This document shows positions 26,675 through 35,055 of a stretch of 64,000 nt of DNA, piece after piece. The notes under the pieces are model-generated. The model was not told where the DNA came from. It searched no databases and worked only from the letters and a program-made list of their open reading frames with translations. The stretch lies in assembly GCA_045645205.1 (NCBI GenBank), contig JAZRIJ010000078.1:1-64000 (forward strand), given 5' to 3'. The DNA comes from RGIG1995 sp045645205. Lineage in GTDB: Bacteria > Bacillota > Clostridia > Oscillospirales > CAG-272. Position 1 is the stretch's first letter. Every line of letters begins with the position of its first letter. Made by a program: the position numbers and the translations under genes.

Positions 26675-26706
26675 GAGTTTTTGTAATTAAAAAAGCACAA
26701 ACTTTT

Positions 26707-26880
26707 ATGAGATCCTTCGACTACGAGGGCGTTGCCCTCTTCGCTCAGGATGACGATAGGGGGAATGTTCCTACGCTCAGGATGATGAGCACACCTCAGT
26801 CATTTTGAGCGAGCCTACGCATACTAACGTCTTTTCACCAAACTTTACGGCGAGTCGAAAAATCCCATGAAGTTTTTGCA
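26707..26880 (+). repeat. Dispersed repeat family A, copy 5
   Basis: ATGAGATCCTTCGACTACGA through GCTCAGGATGACGATAGG, GTCATTTTGAGCGAGC and GAGTCGAAAAATCCCATGAA. Its internal layout is nearly identical to copy 4. Confidence 0.9.
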
Positions 26881-26894
26881 GACTTCACCTCTAT

Positions 26895-27052
26895 GTACTT
26901 GCAAATAGTTTGCACTCACTCCTTGCCCTCTCCTGTCGGAACAGCAAATCGGCGGTGCGGTGGAAACGGACTATGCCAAGCCTTCTCCAGTGGGAGAAGG
27001 TGTCGAGGCGAGGTAGAACGGCGGGAGCAAGCCCCCGCCCTACAGTCAACAA
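26895..27052 (+). repeat. Dispersed repeat family B, copy 2
   Basis: It contains TTGCCCTCTCCTGTCGG, GGTGGAAACGG, AAGCCTTCTCCAGTGGGAGA continuing into AAGGTGTCGAGGCGAGG, then CGGGAGCAAGCCCCCGCCCT and ACAGTCAAC. The middle module recurs inverted and perfectly over 36 bases near 63739-63782. From here to 27269 no gene is seen. Confidence 0.8.
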
Positions 27053-27269
27053 ATATTATTCTGTAAATAATATTATCTTATTTGGGGCGGCAAGGGCGAC
27101 GACCGCCGTACAATTGAAATTTTTTGCATATAAAATGATACATTCAAAAAATTTTTTTATTTTTTTGTTTTTAACTCTACTTTGGGGAGAGAAAAATTAA
27201 AACTTGTAGTATAATGTCTACCGAGATAACACAAAAACACTCTGACACTTCGGAAAGGAACGATGAACT

Positions 27270-28088
27270 ATGAAAAACAAAAACACAATCCTACGGCTTT
27301 CACTTCAGTTTTTTGCTTCGGATGATGTTTCTGCAGAAACTATTGTCCAAGACGGCGTCGCATCGCCGCAAGCAGAGGTTGATACGGAACAGGCTTCTGC
27401 CGATGTTTCTACAGACGGCAATCAGCTCGAGGAAGAATTCGAAAAGCTCATCAAGGGCGGAAAGTATGAAAACGCTTTCAAGAAACGCACTCAAAGCATT
27501 ATTGACAAGCGGTTCAGAAACTTGAAGACCATTGAGGCTATTCAGGCAAAACAGCAGCCTGTTATCGATTTTCTCTCCGCAAAGTACGGAATCGACTCCT
27601 CGAACCCCTCGCTTCTGCTTGAAAAGATGCAGAATGAAAGCAAGACTGACTCTGAAAGCCTAATGGATAACGCGGAAATGCGCGACACGCAGACCAGAGA
27701 ACAGCTTATCTCCGAGAAAGCAGATATGCTCTCAAAACGTTGGACTGTCGAAGGCCAAGAGCTGAAAAAGATTTTTCCTACCTTTGACTTTAAGACTGAG
27801 CTGAAAAATCCGGCCTTTGCCTCTCTGCTTAAAAGCGGTATGCCTTTAAGAAAAGCTTACACCGCCGTTCACTCAGATGAGCTTATCAGAAATGCTGTAT
27901 CCGGAACAGCAAAAAAGGTTGCGGAACAAACTCTCAAGAGTATTCGCGCACAGGGCAACCGCGTTGCCGAAAACGGACTTCACAACGGTGCGGGAATTGT
28001 CCGTAAGACAGATGTTTCTTCTCTTACCGGAAAAGAAATCAGGTCTATCTTAAAGCAAGTCGAAAACGGAAGCAGAATCAGATTCTGA
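27270..28088 (+). CDS. Phage capsid scaffolding-type protein
   Basis: This 272-residue protein starts after GGAAAGGAACGATGAACT. It is acidic and helix-rich, with little hydrophobic content, lies directly before the major capsid gene and ends in a basic patch (VENGSRIRF). The size, composition, coiled-coil potential (about 45-160) and position all fit the internal scaffold that guides capsid assembly. The sequence alone does not prove it. The phage operon resumes here after the 5-kb interruption. Confidence 0.65.
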   Translation: MKNKNTILRLSLQFFASDDVSAETIVQDGVASPQAEVDTEQASADVSTDGNQLEEEFEKLIKGGKYENAFKKRTQSIIDKRFRNLKTIEAIQAKQQPVIDFLSAKYGIDSSNPSLLLEKMQNESKTDSESLMDNAEMRDTQTREQLISEKADMLSKRWTVEGQELKKIFPTFDFKTELKNPAFASLLKSGMPLRKAYTAVHSDELIRNAVSGTAKKVAEQTLKSIRAQGNRVAENGLHNGAGIVRKTDVSSLTGKEIRSILKQVENGSRIRF

Positions 28089-28169
28089 GTTTTCTTCCAA
28101 ATTCCATGCCTTATGGGGCAACTGCTCCTGCACCAAAAATTTTTTTGATGAAAAGGAGATAAAAACACT

Positions 28170-29504
28170 ATGGCAGATACTACAACTTTTGGCGCAAACA
28201 CCGCAATTCATGCAACCGACGGCTTAGTTAACTCTACTTCCGGCGTTACCGAAAGCTACAACGGCGGCGGTCTTTCCGCCGAGATGAAAACCTTTTATGA
28301 CAAGACTCTTATTGAATTTGCAACTCCGAACCTTGTTCACACACAGTTCGGTCAGAAAAGACCTATCCCCGCTCACGGCGGTAAGACTGTTGAGTTCCGC
28401 AGAATGAAGCCTTTGGCTAAAAATCTCAACAGCATTACAGAGGGTATTACTCCTGCAGGAACAAAAATGACCGTTGTTCCCCTCACCGCTACACTCAACC
28501 AGTACGGTGATTACATTGAGCAGACAGACCTTATCGAAATGACCGCTATTGACAACACGGTTATTGAAGCAACAAAGCTTCTCGCTGACCAGGCGGGAAG
28601 AACGATCGACACTGTAGTTCGTGATGTTCTCCAGACAGGTACAAACGTCAACTACTGCTCCCCAAATAACAGTACAGGCTATGTTACGGCTACATCACGC
28701 GCACATCTTGACGAAACCGCAAAACTCCGTGTTATTGATGTTTTCAAAGCTGCCGCGCAGCTTAAAGCAGCAAATGCCCCCTCTATTGACGGCAAGTATG
28801 TGGCTATAATTCATCCCCACGTTGCTTTTGACCTTATGCAAGAATCGGGCGATTCTTGGATCGATATAAAAAAATATGCCGAACCCGAAAAGATACTTAA
28901 CGGCGAGCTTGGTACTCTCGGCGGCGTAAGATTTGTCGAATCGTCCGAAGCTAAGATAAACTACGGAAGCGACCTTACATCCTCTTCCCGTACTCTTACA
29001 CCCTCTGCATACGTAACAAACAGCGAAGCCGGTACTTCCAATGACTGCGGTTCTCCCTCTCCCTATCAGATTACTGTTAAGGAGTCTATCAAGTCCTCGC
29101 TCGTCGGCAGAACGCTTCAGTACTACGATGCTTCAACCGATAGCTGCGTCAACTTTAAGGTTACCGGTATAAACACAGCTCTGAAATACATCTTTATTGA
29201 CAGAGATATTGGCATTACCTATGCGGCGGGCGACCTGCTCTACCCCGGAGAAGGCGGAGCTAAAGGTATGGCTTCATACTCCACAATCTTCCTTGGCCGT
29301 GATGCCTACGGTATTATCGACATTAACGGCTCCGGTACAATCGAGCATATCATTAAACAGAGAGGCTACGGCAATGACCCTCTTAACCAGAGATCTTCTG
29401 TGGGCTGGAAAGCATTTATGTGCGCCGCCATTCTCGCTGACGATTATCTTCTCCGTGTAGAATCAGGCTCTTCATTCTCAAAAGATATTGCCGAGGCAAA
29501 CTGA
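28170..29504 (+). CDS. Phage major capsid protein, N4-gp56 family
   Basis: This 444-residue protein starts after AAAAGGAGATAAAAACACT. It shows the N4-gp56 pattern: FYDKTLIEFATPNLVHTQFG (about 39-58), RPIPAHGGKTVEFRRMKPL, YGDYIEQTDLIEMTAIDNTV and a C-terminal GRDAYGIIDINGSG before IKQRGYGNDPLNQRSSVGWK. The HK97-like fold forms the capsid shell. Length is normal and the frame is intact, so this part of the prophage has not decayed. Confidence 0.9.
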   Translation: MADTTTFGANTAIHATDGLVNSTSGVTESYNGGGLSAEMKTFYDKTLIEFATPNLVHTQFGQKRPIPAHGGKTVEFRRMKPLAKNLNSITEGITPAGTKMTVVPLTATLNQYGDYIEQTDLIEMTAIDNTVIEATKLLADQAGRTIDTVVRDVLQTGTNVNYCSPNNSTGYVTATSRAHLDETAKLRVIDVFKAAAQLKAANAPSIDGKYVAIIHPHVAFDLMQESGDSWIDIKKYAEPEKILNGELGTLGGVRFVESSEAKINYGSDLTSSSRTLTPSAYVTNSEAGTSNDCGSPSPYQITVKESIKSSLVGRTLQYYDASTDSCVNFKVTGINTALKYIFIDRDIGITYAAGDLLYPGEGGAKGMASYSTIFLGRDAYGIIDINGSGTIEHIIKQRGYGNDPLNQRSSVGWKAFMCAAILADDYLLRVESGSSFSKDIAEAN

Positions 29505-29544
29505 TTTTTTAACCGTATCAACATTATTTTTTAACAACAAAAAG

Positions 29545-29575
29545 GGGGACTTTTTTCAAGATAAGGAAAGTCCCC
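29545..29575 (+). terminator. Hairpin after the capsid gene (partial terminator or processing site)
   Basis: GGGGACTTT pairs with AAAGTCCCC. The following bases are only moderately T-rich, so some readthrough into the tail genes is likely. Confidence 0.5.
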
Positions 29576-29636
29576 TGTTACTTTAATAAATATACAATTG
29601 CTTTTGCTTAAAACAATTTAAAAGGAGAATAAATCT

Positions 29637-29849
29637 ATGAAAAACACAAACAACGATATGATTCCCATTTTTATTCCCAAACGTTTCAAGGAAGATGATG
29701 TGCGCACGGTCTCGGTCAACGGAAAGTATAAAAACATTCCTACGGGAAAACAGTTTTTTATCGAAAGCTGTTTTGCAGAGGTCGTTAACAACGCTCTCCT
29801 TGCAGACGAGCTTGCGGAAAAATTTAAGGCGGAAGTTTGCGGCGAATAG
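29637..29849 (+). CDS. Small phage protein of unknown function
   Basis: This 70-residue protein starts after AAAGGAGAATAAATCT. It reads like a small structural connector (MIPIFIPKRFKEDDVRTVSV, then KNIPTGKQFFIESCFAEVV). It is co-directional with the head and tail genes and 25 bases before the next. No family is recognised; similar small proteins often follow capsid genes. Confidence 0.65.
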   Translation: MKNTNNDMIPIFIPKRFKEDDVRTVSVNGKYKNIPTGKQFFIESCFAEVVNNALLADELAEKFKAEVCGE

Positions 29850-29874
29850 ATTTTAGACAGAAAAGAGGATTGTT

Positions 29875-30249
29875 ATGACTCTGAAACAAGCTATTGAAAA
29901 ATTTAATGCCGAACGCCGAAATAACCTCTCTGTACAAATGAAAACAGACTGGTTATCCCATCTTGATTCGGTTATCTTTGAAGAAATAATCTCAACCCAC
30001 GATAACCCAAAGGGTATAACCTTTTCGCCTTATTCATCTAACACTCCCGAAAAAACGGTACTGCTTGTTCCCGACCCGTATTCTGATATATATCTGCGAT
30101 ATCTGAGCATGAAAGCCGACCTTTATTATTCGGATATTACCAGATACAACAACGACCTTATTCTGTATTCGGCTGCATATACCGATTTTGAAAACTACTA
30201 TAACAGAACATATATGCCGCTGAAAAAAACGGAGTTCTTCAATGCGTGA
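29875..30249 (+). CDS. Phage head-tail connector candidate, unknown family
   Basis: This 124-residue protein starts after AGAGGATTGTT. It is soluble and mixed helix/strand, with several Tyr-rich stretches near the end (RYNNDLILYSAAYTDFENYY). It lies between the capsid region and the large nozzle-like protein, where podoviruses encode head-completion or adaptor proteins. That role is inferred from position only. Confidence 0.6.
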   Translation: MTLKQAIEKFNAERRNNLSVQMKTDWLSHLDSVIFEEIISTHDNPKGITFSPYSSNTPEKTVLLVPDPYSDIYLRYLSMKADLYYSDITRYNNDLILYSAAYTDFENYYNRTYMPLKKTEFFNA

Positions 30250-30282
30250 AGCAGCAAAAAATATATTAATGGGGGTACAACA

Positions 30283-32079
30283 ATGATTTTTCCAAAATTA
30301 AATTCTCCGAGGTTTACGGAAAGTACGATCTCAGCCTTCGGCGGAATTGACAAAACTCCCGTATGCCCCGAAAACTTCTTTTTCGATACACAAAACACGT
30401 CATCTGCCCTTTTTCCACTGCTTTCAACAAGAGAAAAACGGCTCAGACTGGCAGTCCTTGAACAAGCTCCATCTGCCCTCCATACAGTTAACGGTATTAC
30501 ATACGTTACAGGCAAATCCCTCTACTATAACGGAGTTCTGCAATATGACGGACTGACGGCATACGACAAAAAACAGATAGTTTCAATGGGAAGCAAGATA
30601 ATTATTTTTCCAGACGGATATTACATAAACACTCTTGAAGTCGATGAAAACGGCGTATGCGCCGACAAGGGAGAGCTGACAAACAGCGTTACGCTTGTTG
30701 ACACCATTGTTCTTTTGAAGCCTTGCATTGCAGACAAGCCCTTTCCCGTCTACTCTCAAAATGCTCCGATTTCCCCCGAAGACAATACGCTCTGGCTGGA
30801 TACCTCGACCGAGCCGCATCAGCTAAAAGAATATTCTGCCGACACATCTTCGTGGAATATAATAACAGCCACACATTACTCTATTGAAATAAACAAGATA
30901 AACGAGAATTTTAATGTGGGAGACATTGTACAAATATCGGGACTGCGCGAGGATCTTGACGGTGTAACAACAGTAGATGCATTGCAAGCCAACAGTATTA
31001 TAGTACAAGGCAATTTGACGGACATGACCGTTCAGTTTATCAAACAAGATACGCCTTTTACCGTAAAACAGCTTTTGCCTAAAATGGACTTTGTCTGCGA
31101 ACACCAAAACAGGCTGTTCGGCTGCCGTTACGGACTGAACAATCAAGGACAGTTTGTAAACGAAATTTATTCTTCAAAGTTAGGCGACCCTGCAAAATGG
31201 TATGACTACAAGGGACTGTCCACTGACAGCTATGCCGCCTCCTGCGGAAGCGAGGGCAAATGGACAGGTATTATCTCCCATATGGGATATGTTGTTTTTT
31301 TCAAAGAAAACAGAATACACAGACTGTTTGGAACCAAACCTGCAAATTTTACGCTTTACGAGGATGCTTATATAGGCGTAAAAGAAGGTAGTGAAAGCTC
31401 CCTTTGCCTTCACAACGGTACATTGTACTATCACGCTGAAAACGGTATATATTCATACTCAGGCAGTACGCCCGTTCTTATCTCAAAAAGCTTAGGCACA
31501 GAAAAATTCCTGAATGCAGCCTCTGCCTTTGGCAACAACCGTTTATTTATCTGTATGACGGACAGCAACGGAGAACGTCAGCTTTATTCCTATGATACTC
31601 AAAAGTCACTATGGCACAGAGAGGACTGCTCGGACTTTGTCTGTCTTTCGGAAATTGACGGAAACGTCTTGGGGATAAAGAATACAGGCGGTTCTCACAC
31701 GCTTGAGCTGCTTCTCTCTTCGGATATACCCGAGATATGCCAAAAGCTATACTCAGCTACAACCGAAAAAGAGAATGCTTTTGAATGGTTTGCAGAAAGC
31801 GGTAATATCGGTCTGTCCTTTGACGACTGCAAATACCTGAACAAGCTTAAAGTGCGTTTTGAAGCTGACGCGGGCAGCTCGGTACAGCTTTATTTTCAGC
31901 TTGACTCAAGCAATATCTGGGAGGAATGCGGCTCTCTCACAAGCTCGGCTCTCGGCTCATACGCGCTTTATTTCCTGCCGCCGAGGTGCGACCACCTGAG
32001 ACTGCGTATCGAAGGCAGAGGAGCTTGCAGAATATACTCTCTTACCAAAACCTTTGAAATTGTCGGCGAGGTGATGTAA
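30283..32079 (+). CDS. Phage tail hub/nozzle-like protein (P22 gp10-type inferred)
   Basis: This 598-residue protein starts after GGGGGTACAACA. It has repeated short beta motifs such as VCEHQNRLFGCRYGLNN, YSSKLGDPAKWYDYKG, VVFFKENRIHRLFG and NGIYSYSGSTPVLISKSLG. These resemble the beta-propeller blades of podovirus tail nozzle/stabilization proteins. It would plug the portal after packaging. The assignment rests on repeat pattern, size and order after portal and capsid genes. Its stop overlaps the next start (TAATG). Confidence 0.6.
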   Translation: MIFPKLNSPRFTESTISAFGGIDKTPVCPENFFFDTQNTSSALFPLLSTREKRLRLAVLEQAPSALHTVNGITYVTGKSLYYNGVLQYDGLTAYDKKQIVSMGSKIIIFPDGYYINTLEVDENGVCADKGELTNSVTLVDTIVLLKPCIADKPFPVYSQNAPISPEDNTLWLDTSTEPHQLKEYSADTSSWNIITATHYSIEINKINENFNVGDIVQISGLREDLDGVTTVDALQANSIIVQGNLTDMTVQFIKQDTPFTVKQLLPKMDFVCEHQNRLFGCRYGLNNQGQFVNEIYSSKLGDPAKWYDYKGLSTDSYAASCGSEGKWTGIISHMGYVVFFKENRIHRLFGTKPANFTLYEDAYIGVKEGSESSLCLHNGTLYYHAENGIYSYSGSTPVLISKSLGTEKFLNAASAFGNNRLFICMTDSNGERQLYSYDTQKSLWHREDCSDFVCLSEIDGNVLGIKNTGGSHTLELLLSSDIPEICQKLYSATTEKENAFEWFAESGNIGLSFDDCKYLNKLKVRFEADAGSSVQLYFQLDSSNIWEECGSLTSSALGSYALYFLPPRCDHLRLRIEGRGACRIYSLTKTFEIVGEVM

Positions 32080-33002
32080 TGCTTTTCAATATTTCTCTTC
32101 CCTCTCTGTCCGATATTTCCGACAAGCAGAACGCCGAAAAGATAAGAGGCTATCTTGCAACCCTGCACGACCAGCTGAGATACATGATGCTCAACATCGA
32201 CACCGAAAACCTGTCGGACAGCCTGTCAAATACCATTACCACAGCGTCCGATAACGCGGAGTTTTCAAAAAACAATGTCATATCCTTAGGAGACAAAATG
32301 ACGACCGTTTCCCAAACGGCAGACAAGATAAACTGGCTCATTTCCGACGGCAACAGCGCAACCGATTTTTCACTCACAAGCTATGCCGCAAGCCTTATAG
32401 CCGATTCCGTAAACATAAAGGGCTATGTAAAATTCACCGACCTTGAAGACAGCGGAACGACCGTTATCAACGGAAACAACATTATTTCGGGCACAGTTTC
32501 AGCCGATAAGCTTTCCGTCTCCGACCTTTCTGCCCTCTCCGCTTCTATCGGCGGTTGGTCTCTTACAGAAACGGGAATATCAAGCAGTGATTCCGGAGGC
32601 GGCTCAATTTATCTTAATTCGGCTTCATCATCCGACTATTACTGGCTGAAAGCCAATAATCCTGCAGGATATACTACCTTTTATATAGCGAAAAACGGTT
32701 CATGTTATTTTAACGGAAGCTATATTTCCGACGGCAGTATCACCGCAAGTAAGATAACCTGCGACAGCGAAAAGCGGCTCGACCTGACAAACAACTATAA
32801 CGGCATAAAGCTGGGCAGTCCTTTGATAATCACAAACGGTACTGTCAACTGCCGTATGTTTGTAAATAATTCAGGAATTCTTACTTTTGATTCGGGCGTC
32901 GGAGACTCTATGTTCTCCTTTGCGCTCAACAGATCTAACTCGACCTATTCACTTTCTGTCTTGAACGGTTCGGGGCAGGTCGTCGGAACTATACCGCTAT
33001 AA
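32079..33002 (+). CDS. Phage tail fibre/adhesin-like protein
   Basis: This 307-residue protein has helical heptad-like N-terminal residues (DKQNAEKIRGYLATLHDQLR) and then an SGTVSADKLSVSDLSALSAS stretch with VINGNNIISG, typical of trimeric fibre stems. The C-terminal half is rich in Gly, Ser, Asn and Tyr (SSDSGGGSIYLNSASSSDYY). It starts inside the stop of the preceding gene, so translation is coupled. It is the likely host-binding protein; the receptor is unknown. Confidence 0.6.
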   Translation: MLFNISLPSLSDISDKQNAEKIRGYLATLHDQLRYMMLNIDTENLSDSLSNTITTASDNAEFSKNNVISLGDKMTTVSQTADKINWLISDGNSATDFSLTSYAASLIADSVNIKGYVKFTDLEDSGTTVINGNNIISGTVSADKLSVSDLSALSASIGGWSLTETGISSSDSGGGSIYLNSASSSDYYWLKANNPAGYTTFYIAKNGSCYFNGSYISDGSITASKITCDSEKRLDLTNNYNGIKLGSPLIITNGTVNCRMFVNNSGILTFDSGVGDSMFSFALNRSNSTYSLSVLNGSGQVVGTIPL

Positions 33003-33021
33003 ACTATTAACGGAGGAATTT

Positions 33022-33387
33022 ATGAAAGTAAAATATATCGACTTATTAAGGTGTGTAACACCAATGAAAAAACTGTGCGAAAAAGAAGACATACGCTTCA
33101 AGACCGCCCTTGCCATAAGCAAGAACGTCTCGGCTATCGACTCTGCCATTGAAAAATATCTGGAAATGAAGTCCTCGTTGAACGAAAAATATCTGATTAC
33201 CGAAAACGATACCCAAATCATCAAAAACGGCTCTGAGGAAAGCTATCTGAAAGAACTGACGGAGTTAAATTCCGCCGAAACAGATGTGCAGGTCGAAAAA
33301 CTTGACCCCGACGACCTTGCAGGAATTACATTTCCGCCGAAATACATTGAAAGCATTATGTTTATGCTTGACATAAAAAAGGAGTGA
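33022..33387 (+). CDS. Phage hypothetical protein
   Basis: This 121-residue, mostly helical, charged protein starts after CGGAGGAATTT. It has a central coiled-coil-prone region (IDSAIEKYLEMKSSLNEKYL). Position between the fibre-like gene and a long coiled-coil protein suggests a tail chaperone or accessory role, but no family is recognised. Confidence 0.6.
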   Translation: MKVKYIDLLRCVTPMKKLCEKEDIRFKTALAISKNVSAIDSAIEKYLEMKSSLNEKYLITENDTQIIKNGSEESYLKELTELNSAETDVQVEKLDPDDLAGITFPPKYIESIMFMLDIKKE

Positions 33388-33394
33388 TAAAAAT

Positions 33395-34375
33395 ATGGCT
33401 TCGTCTCTTACAAAGAAAAAATACGAGGAAAGTCAAAAGGTCAAAGATGCATACGAAAACTACAACACCTACAAAGAAACCGAAAAACCGGATGATTATT
33501 CCTTTTCTGATGATGATATACTTTCCGGAATTGAATACGAATTATTTAATCCCGAAGAATTTACCTACAACGTTCAAGCCGATCCACTCTATTCTCAGTA
33601 CAAAAAAACATATACCGCGCAGGGGAAACAGGCTATGGAGGATTCGGTGGGCAATGCATCTGCCTTGACGGGCGGTTACGGGAACTCATACGCCCAGACC
33701 GCCGGAATAAACGCCTATAACAGCTATCTCGGCAAGCTTAATGATGTCGTTCCCGAGCTTTATGCCGCCGCTTACTCGCGTTATGAAGATGAGCTTGACA
33801 GATTGGAAAGCAAACTGGGTTATCTTACGGCAAAAGACAAGGAAGAATATTCGAGATACCTTGACAGATACAGCTTCTATAATGACGAGGTAAACTCTTT
33901 GCGCGACCTTTATTTGCAGGAATACAAAAATGATATAAATATTCAGGACAGCGAATGGGAGTCGGCTTACAAGATTGCTATGGCAGAACAGGAAAGAGAG
34001 CTTGCCAATGCCGAATTGGGATATAAATACTATGCCGCACAGCAAAATCAGGCTCAGTTCGAGGCAGAAATGGCTTACAAGCAGGCGCAGGCTGACTTAG
34101 ATAAAAGGGTCAACGCCTATAAGCTCCGTTTGGAACGCGAAAAACTGCAAAATGAGGATGCTCAGTTCTGGGCTGAATTTAACGAGAAGAACCGCGAAAC
34201 TCTGCGCGAAGATGAGCTTTACGTTCTACTTGGAAACGGAGGCGAATATGAGACTGTTTCGGCATTGGACTACAACTACGAAGATGATGAGATGGTCAGA
34301 TATAAGGCACTCTCTATGGGTATTGATAAAGACTTTATTGAAGCCTACTTTGAGGCTAAATATAAACGATCTTAA
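33395..34375 (+). CDS. Coiled-coil phage structural protein (ejection or tail protein candidate)
   Basis: This 326-residue protein starts after AAAGGAGTGATAAAAAT. The first third is acidic with tyrosines, followed by SALTGGYGNSYAQTAGINAY (about 88-107). The rest is long helices with heptads and Gln/Ala-rich stretches (AAQQNQAQFEAEMAYKQAQA). In podoviruses such proteins are injected with the DNA or form the internal core. That role is inferred. Confidence 0.6.
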   Translation: MASSLTKKKYEESQKVKDAYENYNTYKETEKPDDYSFSDDDILSGIEYELFNPEEFTYNVQADPLYSQYKKTYTAQGKQAMEDSVGNASALTGGYGNSYAQTAGINAYNSYLGKLNDVVPELYAAAYSRYEDELDRLESKLGYLTAKDKEEYSRYLDRYSFYNDEVNSLRDLYLQEYKNDINIQDSEWESAYKIAMAEQERELANAELGYKYYAAQQNQAQFEAEMAYKQAQADLDKRVNAYKLRLEREKLQNEDAQFWAEFNEKNRETLREDELYVLLGNGGEYETVSALDYNYEDDEMVRYKALSMGIDKDFIEAYFEAKYKRS

Positions 34376-34425
34376 GCTTTCACCCCTGTCCCATACACCG
34401 AATAAAATATAAAGGAGATGCTTTT

Positions 34426-34539
34426 ATGCCCACAAAAAATACTGAACAATTGTTAAATCATAAAAAGCTTGCAAAAAAAGCTGTGTCAGCCGCAAAAGAC
34501 AAAAACATTATTCTCCTGTGCGGAGGAATGTTATCATGA
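34426..34539 (+). CDS. Very small phage ORF, 37 residues
   Basis: ATG follows AAAGGAGATGCTTTT, a good ribosome-binding site. The product is basic (LLNHKKLAKKAVSAAKDKNI) with no recognised family. Its TGA overlaps the start of the XhlA-like gene (ATGA), so it may couple translation of the lysis cassette. Confidence 0.55.
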   Translation: MPTKNTEQLLNHKKLAKKAVSAAKDKNIILLCGGMLS

Positions 34540-34778
34540 CGGTCGAAGTAATTACTTCCTTAGCAGGTGTTGTCGGAAGCTTTCTCGGAACTGTTGCAGG
34601 TATTATGATAAATACCAAGCTTATGAACTACAGAATTGAACAACTGGAAAAAAAGGTGGACAAACACAACAAGGTCATTGACCGCGTATACAGTCTTGAA
34701 AAACATAACGCAGTCATTGACGAGGATCTGAAGGTCGTAAATCACCGCATTTCCGACCTTGAAATTTATCACAAATAA
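34536..34778 (+). CDS. XhlA-like membrane-associated phage lysis protein
   Basis: The start is the ATG overlapping the previous stop, with GGAGG just upstream; an in-frame GTG 18 bases earlier lacks a site. The 80 residues have one N-terminal membrane segment (VITSLAGVVGSFLGTVAGIM) and a C-terminal coiled coil (IEQLEKKVDKHNKVIDRVYS). That is the reverse of classical XhlA order but of the same size and context. It precedes holin and endolysin. Confidence 0.6.
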   Translation: MTVEVITSLAGVVGSFLGTVAGIMINTKLMNYRIEQLEKKVDKHNKVIDRVYSLEKHNAVIDEDLKVVNHRISDLEIYHK

Positions 34779-34794
34779 GAAAGAGGTGCTGATT

Positions 34795-35040
34795 TTGAAA
34801 ATAAACTGGAAGAAAAAGCTTACAAGCAGAAAATTCTGGATGGCGGTTATAGGTTTTGTTACCCCATTGCTTATATCGTTTGGCGTATCCGAAAGTGTGG
34901 CTGCCGAAATCGCAGGCATAATTATGTCGGGCGCTACCTGCATAGCTTATATACTGGGTGAAGGTATCGTTGATGCGGAGCATACGTCAGGCTCAGTTAA
35001 TGCTCCCGACAACTCCGCAAACCAACCGACCGAAAAATAA
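34795..35040 (+). CDS. Phage holin-like protein
   Basis: The start is a TTG preceded by AAGAGGTGC; the longer open frame overlaps the upstream gene. The 81 residues start with a basic KINWKKKLTSRKFW, then two hydrophobic helices (about 16-30 and 38-58) and a polar tail. This is the pattern of small holins that release endolysin through the membrane. The lysin gene follows directly. Confidence 0.7.
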   Translation: MKINWKKKLTSRKFWMAVIGFVTPLLISFGVSESVAAEIAGIIMSGATCIAYILGEGIVDAEHTSGSVNAPDNSANQPTEK

Positions 35041-35055
35041 GGGGTGAGAAGCTTT

